Shown piece after piece: positions 52,223 through 59,341 of a stretch of DNA of 64,000 bases (position 1 is the stretch's first letter; each line of letters opens with the position of its first letter). This stretch comes from Butyrivibrio sp. AE3004. Lineage in GTDB: Bacteria > Bacillota > Clostridia > Lachnospirales > Lachnospiraceae. The notes below the pieces were generated by a model. That model made no database searches, had not been told where the DNA came from, and was given only the letters and a program-made list of their open reading frames with translations. Position numbers and translations under genes: made by a program. The stretch lies in NCBI RefSeq assembly GCF_000703165.1, contig NZ_JNLQ01000003.1:124001-188000 (forward strand), in the 5' to 3' direction.

Positions 52223-53533
52223 TTACTGGAATTTTATTCGAATAGCTTCAATCTGATCGTAGCAATCGCAGAAAGCATCCACAACTTCAGGGGCAAAGTG
52301 TTTTCCCTTCTGTCTTAAAATTTCCTCATAACTATCCCGGGGTGTCCATGCTTCCTTATATGAACGCTTACTTGTAAGTGCATCATAAACATCTGCTAAA
52401 GCTACAATCTGCGCATATATTGAAATCTCATCTCCGGACAATCCTCTTGGATAACCGCTGCCATCGTACCTTTCATGGTGTTCATAAGCTATAGTTCTTG
52501 CCATATTCATCACTTCCCCGACAGAGGATGTCAGAATTTCATACCCGTAAACGGTATGCTTTTTCATTATTTCTTTTTCTTCATCAGTCAACCCTCCGGG
52601 TTTTTCCACAATCTCATTTGGAATAAGAAGTTTACCAAAATCATGCATCATTGAAGCTGTCCTTATCAAGTCAACCTCATCGTCAGACAAGCCATAGCTT
52701 TTAGCAATGATGGCAGAATATTCTGAAACGCGCTTTACATGTTGTCCTGTCTCACCACTTTTCGCTTCTGAAATCTGCGCAAATTTCTGAATAATGTCAT
52801 TATGATTTTCCTTCAGTTCACTCATGTAAAGGAGCCGCTGAGACTGCTCTTCATACGCCATCAGATTAAGCCGTAAAAATGACCCCAGATAAACGGTAAA
52901 AATAATAGCTATGATATCAATCCATGCATTTACAACGCTCAATACACCTTTTTCAATCCCGGGAAAAATAGTATATGCACCATATAAAGCATCAAGAACA
53001 AAAAAAAGTCCTAATACATAGTGAAGAACCGGTCTCCATGCTTTAGGGTTTTCCAAGCCTACTATCATTTTTCCTACTTTGGAGAAAGATATAGCAACTA
53101 GTACAAGACACAGGACCAATAATACTATATAAGACACGTTGGAAATCGACAGAATCTGACACAGTCTGTCAATACAAGCATACTGAAAATATGTTGTAGC
53201 ACATATGATATAATTGTCTTTTGCAAGCCATATGTATACATAAATAGGTATAATGAAAGATAACATATCCAGAGTCATCGCATATATTACAAAAATAGCA
53301 TTTGCAATATCGGTAGGAAACTCTGATAGGCCTGCGCTAATAAATGAAGAAAAGAAATGTTTAGAAATAATTTCGGTAAAGACCGATACTACCGGCCCGG
53401 AAATCACAAATAAAATCAATCCTTTTATCCAAAGATTTTTCTTCCCTAATCTTTGGTAGATGATCATAGTATTAAAAAGAGCAAATATCAAGCCATAAAC
53501 AAGTCTTGGCCAATACGACATAAGAATATGCAT
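52223..53533 (-). CDS. membrane HD-GYP phosphodiesterase
   Basis: About 436 residues. The N-terminal half has seven or so membrane helices (to about residue 215). The C-terminal HD-GYP domain shows MMHDFGKLLIPNEI, HTVYGYEIL, YEHHERYDGSGYPRGL and ALADVYDALTS, all the metal-binding residues and the GYP motif, so it should degrade c-di-GMP. ATG 53533 has AGGAAG upstream; GTG 53539 overlaps that site. It lies directly upstream of the EAL gene on the same strand (140-bp gap). Confidence 0.9.
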   Translation of the reverse strand: MHILMSYWPRLVYGLIFALFNTMIIYQRLGKKNLWIKGLILFVISGPVVSVFTEIISKHFFSSFISAGLSEFPTDIANAIFVIYAMTLDMLSFIIPIYVYIWLAKDNYIICATTYFQYACIDRLCQILSISNVSYIVLLVLCLVLVAISFSKVGKMIVGLENPKAWRPVLHYVLGLFFVLDALYGAYTIFPGIEKGVLSVVNAWIDIIAIIFTVYLGSFLRLNLMAYEEQSQRLLYMSELKENHNDIIQKFAQISEAKSGETGQHVKRVSEYSAIIAKSYGLSDDEVDLIRTASMMHDFGKLLIPNEIVEKPGGLTDEEKEIMKKHTVYGYEILTSSVGEVMNMARTIAYEHHERYDGSGYPRGLSGDEISIYAQIVALADVYDALTSKRSYKEAWTPRDSYEEILRQKGKHFAPEVVDAFCDCYDQIEAIRIKFQ

Positions 53534-53708
53534 ATCCACTTCCTGAACACAACAAACGTACTCCGTATCATCTCATACACAATTAATTATAGATATGGCC
53601 TAAAAGTAATGCACATTAATTTTTTATAAAGAAAAACCCAAGCATATGTCCTGACATCATGAGCGCTAAATGTGGTCAAAGCCTTTGCTTTAGCTTATAC
53701 TAATTTCT

Positions 53709-54113
53709 ATGGGAAACTATGATGATATAATAAACAAAACAAGACCAATTTCAAAAAAGCACAGTCCTATGCCTTTGGAAAACAGGGCTGCACAGTTTAT
53801 GCCTTTTGCTGCTTTAACAGGATATGACGAAGAAGTGTCTGAAGCAGGCCGTTTTACCACCTCAAAAATCGAACTGACAGAAGAACAAAAGTCTGAAATA
53901 AATGAAAAGCTAATGGAAATCCTGGCCCTTATCGAGTCAGGCTCTGATAGCTATGTTGTTATCACATATTTTGTCCCAGATGCCCTTAAAGATGGAGGAC
54001 ATTATATAACAATACCGGTTCACATCATAAAAATAGACACTTTCAATAAGAATCTTGTGCTTGAGGACAAATCTGTAATCCTGATTGACGATATTTTGGC
54101 GATTGAAAAATAA
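53709..54113 (+). CDS. YolD-like protein
   Basis: A 134-residue protein with the YolD segment MPLENRAAQFMPFAALTGYD and a later beta part (HYITIPVHIIKIDTFNKNLVLED). YolD-like proteins are regularly encoded beside Y-family polymerases of the UvrX type, and that polymerase gene is convergent here, 4 bp away. The upstream region has no strong ribosome binding site and no clear LexA box. Confidence 0.85.
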   Translation: MGNYDDIINKTRPISKKHSPMPLENRAAQFMPFAALTGYDEEVSEAGRFTTSKIELTEEQKSEINEKLMEILALIESGSDSYVVITYFVPDALKDGGHYITIPVHIIKIDTFNKNLVLEDKSVILIDDILAIEK

Positions 54114-54117
54114 TCCA

Positions 54118-55662
54118 CTATGCCTTGTGGCCACCTATCTGCTTTCCTCTCTCAAGTCCGGTTGAACCTTCCTGAAGAGATGTGCCTTTCATGATAGCAT
54201 TTTTCCCAAAACGCTTTTGAATCTCGAGAGCGGCCTTTTGAAGCGCCAGCTCTTTTTCTTCGGCTTTCTTTCTCTCCTGTTGCTCTGCCTGATCTTGATC
54301 ACTATTATCAAAAAGAGTTAGCTGCTTATAGCAATTCTCCTCTCTTTTAGCATTGTCTCCTTCATCAATCACATGTGCCGCAGCTATTGTTACCCGTCTG
54401 ATTAAAAGAATCGGATTAACCTGTTCATCATATATTGCAAGTGCAGCATCAATGATATGTCCCGAAAGGGCGGTATATTTCTCTAGTCTGAAGCTTCCAT
54501 GCGCATGCTCCGGAACCTGTCGTCCATAATAATCCGCTTTTATCTTTCCTTTATATTTCTTTGATATTTCCGGATTTTTCAGACTCTCCATGTCATAGCC
54601 TATAGTCAAAACTACCTGATCTGTTACTTTTCCTGCATCCATAAGTTGCATGGCTAGCGCATCTGCCATTTCTCTTACAATAATTCTTGCTTTATCATAT
54701 GTATATGGACAGTGAAGCACCTGCCCCTGGCTTATGCTGTTATTTTCCGGCTTGTAGTTTTTTATCATTTCCATAGTACAGGGTTCATATCCCCAAGCAT
54801 GATCAATAAGCAGTTCGGCATTTACACCAAACGTCTTATATAAAAGCTCTTCATTATGAAAATCCATATCCCCGCCCAGGCTGCATCTTGCAATGTCCCC
54901 CATCGTATAAATCCCCATGGAAGATAACTTTTTCACATAGCCCTTTCCAACTCTCCAAAAGTCTGTCAGCGGAGTATGATTCCAAAGCTTCTCACGATAG
55001 CTCATCTCATCCAGTTCAGCAATTCTCACTCCATTATCATCAGGTTCCACATGCTTAGCCCCAATATCCATTGCTATTTTCGCAAGGTACAGATTTGTCC
55101 CTATTCCTGCTGTTGCAGTAATACCTGTAGACAACTGGACATCTCTTATCATACTTATAGCAAGCTGTTTCGGTGTCATATTATGAATACCAAGGTAGCC
55201 TGTAGCATCTATAAACACTTCATCAATAGAATATACGTGTATATCTTCCGGTGAAATATATTTTAGATAAGTCTTATAAATTGCAGTACTTATCTCCATA
55301 TACCTTGCCATCCTGGGAACAGCTGCAATAAAACTCAGCTTAAGGAAAGGTTTCTTATTTAATTCTTCCTCATCATCCGATTCTCCTGTAAAAACACCAC
55401 CGGGAGCAAAATGAAGCCTCCTGCTATTAATCTCTTTTACTTTCTGCTCGACTTCAAAAAGTCTGGCTCTCCCGGGAATCCCATATTTTTTCAGGGATGG
55501 CGATACAGCAAGACAAATAGTTTTGGATGTCCTGCTCCTGTCCGCTACCACAAGATTTGTTGTAAGCGGATCTCGTCCCAAATCCTGACATTCCACGGAC
55601 GCATAGAAGGATTTAAGATCTATCGCAATATATATTTTTTCATTTAATCCTTTTAATTTCAC
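54118..55662 (-). CDS. Y-family DNA polymerase (UvrX/UmuC type)
   Basis: A 514-residue translesion polymerase. The palm catalytic residues are in YIAIDLKSFYASVEC and VYSIDEVFIDATG; GITATAGIGTNLYLAKIA is the finger/palm motif, and RVGKGYVKKLSSMGIYTMGD the helix-hairpin-helix thumb. The little finger is followed by the clamp-binding motif QLTLFD and a basic tail ending QIGGHKA. This is the longer, mobile-element-associated UvrX branch rather than DinB. Convergent with the yolD-like gene. Confidence 0.92.
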   Translation of the reverse strand: MKLKGLNEKIYIAIDLKSFYASVECQDLGRDPLTTNLVVADRSRTSKTICLAVSPSLKKYGIPGRARLFEVEQKVKEINSRRLHFAPGGVFTGESDDEEELNKKPFLKLSFIAAVPRMARYMEISTAIYKTYLKYISPEDIHVYSIDEVFIDATGYLGIHNMTPKQLAISMIRDVQLSTGITATAGIGTNLYLAKIAMDIGAKHVEPDDNGVRIAELDEMSYREKLWNHTPLTDFWRVGKGYVKKLSSMGIYTMGDIARCSLGGDMDFHNEELLYKTFGVNAELLIDHAWGYEPCTMEMIKNYKPENNSISQGQVLHCPYTYDKARIIVREMADALAMQLMDAGKVTDQVVLTIGYDMESLKNPEISKKYKGKIKADYYGRQVPEHAHGSFRLEKYTALSGHIIDAALAIYDEQVNPILLIRRVTIAAAHVIDEGDNAKREENCYKQLTLFDNSDQDQAEQQERKKAEEKELALQKAALEIQKRFGKNAIMKGTSLQEGSTGLERGKQIGGHKA

Positions 55663-55703
55663 CTATTATTTAACTCCCATGTCCGTTTCATATGTTAAAA
55701 ACC

Positions 55704-56381
55704 TTATTTACTCTCCTTAAATATTATCAATTCATCCGGGGTTACATGGCATTGATAGAAAACTATGCTGACACCTTCTTTCCTGGCTCTTTCAAATGCT
55801 ATCCCAAACTCAGGATGTGTATCTGTATTTGGTCTTACTTCTTTTACTCCATCCATCTGAATTACAAAAGCAAGAGTCGCTTTATAACCCTCTTTACTCG
55901 CTTTTATAAGTTCTTTTATGTGCTTTATCCCCCGTTCAGTCGGTGCATCAGGGAAATACCCTATTGCATTTTTTTCAAGCGTACATCCCTTTACTTCCAT
56001 CAAGTACTTCTCACATCCCTCCGGAGTATGCTTTTCCATATAAAAATCAATTCTGGAATTACCATAAGTATACTCCGGTATTACTACATCATATTCTTTT
56101 TTCTTCTCCAACCATTCTTTGACAACCTTATTCGGAGCCTGACTGTCTATATTAAAAAGAACACCGTTGTTTTTCCTTACACTTATAAGGTCATATTTTG
56201 TTTTTCTTCCTTGAGAATTCGGCTCTGTAAGCCAGATTTCGCTGCCCGGTAGCAGAAGTTCTCTGCAACGTCCCGTATTTTTCACATGAACTGTTTCTAT
56301 TTTCCCATCGATTTCAACATTTGCTATAAATCTGTTTGGTCGACTTACAAACACTGCTTTTTGAATATTATCATAGTTCAT
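55704..56381 (-). CDS. sfsA: SfsA family protein
   Basis: A 225-residue protein with the SfsA marks: FVSRPNRFIANV at the start, VKNTGRCRELLLPG, SRIDFYME and the nuclease-like motif YLMEVKGCTLEK, FPDAPTERGIKHI. Originally called a sugar fermentation stimulation protein, it has a PD-(D/E)XK-type fold and a DNA-related role is likely. Its place between a translesion polymerase and an SRAP protein agrees with that. Confidence 0.93.
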   Translation of the reverse strand: MNYDNIQKAVFVSRPNRFIANVEIDGKIETVHVKNTGRCRELLLPGSEIWLTEPNSQGRKTKYDLISVRKNNGVLFNIDSQAPNKVVKEWLEKKKEYDVVIPEYTYGNSRIDFYMEKHTPEGCEKYLMEVKGCTLEKNAIGYFPDAPTERGIKHIKELIKASKEGYKATLAFVIQMDGVKEVRPNTDTHPEFGIAFERARKEGVSIVFYQCHVTPDELIIFKESK

Positions 56382-56726
56382 CTATCTTACCCTTTAACCT
56401 TCAGCCTGCATTGTAACACTTACGGTAGATTCATTACATCATGATCCGTACCTATTTGGGGAACTATACTGCATTTATTGGATTATATCATTTCTTTAAG
56501 GCTTAAATGTATATATCCGATGATAATACTGATTGCGTGCTGCCTAAATTGTTATTATGAAATAAAATTTCATTTTTTTCTCAGAAAAAAAAATAAAAAA
56601 AACATTTTAAAAAGCTCTAAAGAAAATTTCCCCTGCTATCGATATATCATCTGTAAGCAAAAAAGAACATTCAGATGGCCAGAATGAATGAAAGAACAAA
56701 TTTAGAATTTACGGAGGATTTCCCTA
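56382..56726. other. AT-rich intergenic region
   Basis: About 345 bp with long A-runs (56570-56610) and no supported gene. It holds the upstream region of sfsA (minus) and of the small gene at 56727 (plus). No repeat or hairpin stands out. Confidence 0.6.
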
Positions 56727-56891
56727 ATGTATATGTATGAACTCTTTCTTTCAACAGATGTAGAAGGCAAAAAAATTCACTTTATCCAGACAAACCACAA
56801 GGTAGGTAATCTTAACAGATGGCTCAAAAAGCTGGTTAAGGATAATACTATTTCCGCAGATGTAGCAAATGCCGTTACTTTTGTTTGGTAA
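56727..56891 (+). CDS. small protein, 54 aa
   Basis: ATG 56727 lies 9 bases after GGAGG (an alternative ATG is at 56733). The 54-residue chain (YELFLSTDVEGKKIHFIQTN near the start, ADVANAVTFVW at the end) is soluble and mixed alpha/beta. I do not recognise it. Its own ribosome binding site and the perfect terminator 28 bp downstream argue that it is real. Confidence 0.6.
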   Translation: MYMYELFLSTDVEGKKIHFIQTNHKVGNLNRWLKKLVKDNTISADVANAVTFVW

Positions 56892-56919
56892 TACTACAAA
56901 AAAATATTGAAGATGATGC

Positions 56920-56945
56920 AAGGACCCGAAAGGGTCCTTTTTCCT
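56920..56945 (+). terminator. terminator after the 54-aa gene
   Basis: AAGGACCC pairs with GGGTCCTT around GAAA, followed by TTTCCTTCTTTTTT. Confidence 0.9.
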
Positions 56946-57001
56946 TCTTTTTTGGTATAATTTTATAAAAATTGTTTTATTTAGACAGGAGTTGTTCCTA
57001 A

Positions 57002-57586
57002 ATGTGTGGAAGATATTATTATGCCGATAAAATTGCACGAAGAGTTGAAGAAGATCTGGGGATACCCTTAGAATCTTTTTTCTCAGATAAAGGGGATATT
57101 ACTCCCGGTATGTCTGCTACCAGCATTATCTGTGGTAAAGCTAATCCTCATCATTATGCGATATCTGAATTATTTTGGGGGATATATTCCAGGGACAAAA
57201 AACTTATTATCAATGCCAGAGCGGAATCTGCAGCGCAAAAGCCCATGTTTTCAGATAGTTTCCGGCTAAGACGCTGCATACTTCCTGCAGATGGTTTTTA
57301 TGAATGGAATAAGGAAAAAACAAAATTTACCTTCAGCAGAGCAGATGGCAGACCTATATATCTTGCCGGCGTTCATGATATAAGTATGGAAAGAGACTCT
57401 TTTGTAATATTGACTACATCAGCCAATGAATCTATGCTCCCTGTTCACGATAGAATGCCTGTCATGATAGACAGGAAAAATGTTATGGATTTCCTCAACG
57501 ACTATTCAGCTGCAAAGGGCATGATAAACGAAACCATGCCTGAGCTTACAAGAAAAAGTGATTACGAACAGTTAAGTCTGTTTTAA
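57002..57586 (+). CDS. SRAP-domain protein (YedK/HMCES type)
   Basis: A 194-residue protein that should crosslink to abasic sites in single-stranded DNA. The catalytic Cys follows the initiator Met (MCGRYYYAD); INARAES, the Glu in ILPADGFYEWNK and the His in LPVHDRMPVMI complete the active site. ACAGGAG precedes ATG 57002. The stop abuts that of the convergent diguanylate cyclase with no gap. With the polymerase and SfsA genes it forms a DNA-repair group. Confidence 0.95.
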   Translation: MCGRYYYADKIARRVEEDLGIPLESFFSDKGDITPGMSATSIICGKANPHHYAISELFWGIYSRDKKLIINARAESAAQKPMFSDSFRLRRCILPADGFYEWNKEKTKFTFSRADGRPIYLAGVHDISMERDSFVILTTSANESMLPVHDRMPVMIDRKNVMDFLNDYSAAKGMINETMPELTRKSDYEQLSLF

Positions 57587-59026
57587 TCAACTTGAAAGAT
57601 GAAATATATCTTTCGAGGTCCTTCTCTTTTTTTCCGGATGTGCCTCATAGTATTTTTTCTTATCCTCATACATGTTTTCATCAGCATGTCTCAGTGCAAG
57701 CCTTATATCTGATACTTTATCTACCATATAAGTCCCTATGGCAAATGAAACATTTTCATACTGTTCGGAAACTTTTCTCACATCCAGAATCTTCTTTTCG
57801 AACTCTTCCCGTGTTACTCCACACATAATTATTGTAAATTCGTCTCCACCTGCACGATATATATAATTATCATCAAAAACTTCCCTAAGCACCATCGCTG
57901 CTCTCTTTAAGAGCATATCTCCGGCACTATGTCCCTCTTTATCGTTAATTACTTTCAACCCATTTAAGTCAGCAAAGGCTACACCTAATGGTCCGTCATT
58001 GTTATCCCTCACACCGGAAAGTGTTTCTACAACATTATTCATCTCATTTCTATTCATAACGCCTGTTAGCATATCTTTCGAACTTAAAATCTTTAATCTG
58101 TCCAAAAGTAGATAATTGCTTATCTCAGAGCTCAGTATAAAGGCTGTGCTTTCTAACGCCTCCTTTATTTTCTGTGCATTTTCGGCGTCAAAATTCATAG
58201 CCCAAATATATCCAAGAAGCTCCTTCCCTTGCTTTAGTGGAAACAAAACTATTGTTTTTACTCCGCCATCCATTAGGGAATTATACCATTCAGGATTTCT
58301 CTCCTTTACAACTTCCATATCTCTTTCATTTTTCGCAATAATACAGTTGCTTCCGGAAATAACACTATCCCATTTCTCAGCAATGTCATAAAATTCATCA
58401 TCAATCAGCTCATCAAATGACTTAAGATTAGAGGACGAAGATACATCCTCTCCAAACACAGTACATGTTCTTTCCACATGATCCATGAGCATAATACAGC
58501 ATCTTTGGGCTTTACAGAGCTTCCTTATGGCTTTTACTACCTCTCCGACGGATTTTTTAAAATCATTTGTTCCCCGTAGCATAATACATGCATTAAGAAC
58601 TCCAGCCGCAGTATTTACTGAAGCATCGGCAATTTGCGATGAATCCGGATCGTAACTAATTTCCATAGTATATGCACAATAGCAAATATTGCCATCGTCT
58701 GGCCAGAGCGGTAAAAAAGTCATGTTAAACCATGCATCATAACGATCAGGTTTTGCGTAGGAATGCAGACACTTCTTTTCTACTGCCGATCTATAACAAT
58801 AATCCTCAAAATTCAGATCTTTGGGAAGATAGCAGGTATACTCTTTCCCCGGCACAAACTCTGTAGTTAGCATAGAAACACCGTTCACAGGCTTTTCAAT
58901 AGACTCAATATAACTCTTATTTCCTGTTACTATGCATATTTTTCCATACCCGCCATTTTCCAGCTTCTCGACTGAAACAATGCAAGTCATCGCTTTTATA
59001 CTATCTGCAACCACCTGAAAATCCAT
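57587..59026 (-). CDS. diguanylate cyclase with PAS/GAF-like sensor
   Basis: About 479 residues: an N-terminal alpha/beta sensor (1-130, ending NMTFLPLWPDDG), a GAF-like domain (about 150-310; RCCIMLMDHVERTCTVFG, VKTIVLFPLKQGKELLGYIW) and a GGDEF domain (about 325-460) with DMLTGVMNRNEMN, FADLNGLKVINDKEGH and intact AGGDEF. The RxxD inhibitory site expected 5 residues before GGDEF is absent, so feedback inhibition is unlikely. Start ATG 59026 has GGCGGG upstream; GTG 59032 is the alternative. It is convergent with the SRAP gene. Confidence 0.9.
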   Translation of the reverse strand: MDFQVVADSIKAMTCIVSVEKLENGGYGKICIVTGNKSYIESIEKPVNGVSMLTTEFVPGKEYTCYLPKDLNFEDYCYRSAVEKKCLHSYAKPDRYDAWFNMTFLPLWPDDGNICYCAYTMEISYDPDSSQIADASVNTAAGVLNACIMLRGTNDFKKSVGEVVKAIRKLCKAQRCCIMLMDHVERTCTVFGEDVSSSSNLKSFDELIDDEFYDIAEKWDSVISGSNCIIAKNERDMEVVKERNPEWYNSLMDGGVKTIVLFPLKQGKELLGYIWAMNFDAENAQKIKEALESTAFILSSEISNYLLLDRLKILSSKDMLTGVMNRNEMNNVVETLSGVRDNNDGPLGVAFADLNGLKVINDKEGHSAGDMLLKRAAMVLREVFDDNYIYRAGGDEFTIIMCGVTREEFEKKILDVRKVSEQYENVSFAIGTYMVDKVSDIRLALRHADENMYEDKKKYYEAHPEKKRRTSKDIFHLSS

Positions 59027-59104
59027 CTTCACAACCCGCCTTTCATGACTAGTGATGCTGTCACCAAATCAAAAAAATAATCATAAAACAAAATTTTCGC
59101 TTAG

Positions 59105-59140
59105 TTTGTTGGACATCTGTTGGACAACACTATCTATAAT
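59105..59140 (+). promoter_or_regulatory. tandem 11-bp activator box and -10, copy 4
   Basis: TTTGTTGGACA and TCTGTTGGACA (59105-59126), 8 bp, then -10 TATAAT (59135-59140). It points at a stretch with no intact gene. Confidence 0.8.
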
Positions 59141-59330
59141 TACATTTAGAAAAACTAATACAGCAGTTCGCATTTTACAATGTGAACCTCTTATGAGGGG
59201 GAGATTTACAGAAAAAGCAGTAACTGCTTGTAATCCGGCAAGGTAGCGACACTCTATCCCCACCGGAAACAATAGTTTTTTCAAAAACGATACCCACTGG
59301 CGGATTATACTCCCCATGGGTATCGTTATT
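59141..59330 (+). ncRNA. orphan transcript downstream of tandem-box promoter, possible small RNA or dead gene
   Basis: The predicted transcript (about 190 nt, ending at the hairpin 59286-59327) shares with the lipoprotein transcript the leader CTTATGAGGGGGAGA and, later, GGTAGCGA followed by GGAAAC. The lipoprotein frame itself is absent; only a 17-codon frame (MRGRFTEK at its start) remains. Either the gene was deleted and this is a relic, or the conserved leader and tail act as RNA. Confidence 0.4.
59282..59327 (-). terminator. terminator of the hybrid histidine kinase gene
   Basis: AACGATACCCA pairs perfectly with TGGGTATCGTT, followed on the minus strand by TTTTTG. On the plus strand the follow-on is ATTTGTTT, so it may also end the orphan transcript. 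Confidence 0.85.
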
Positions 59331-59341
59331 TGTTTACTGTT

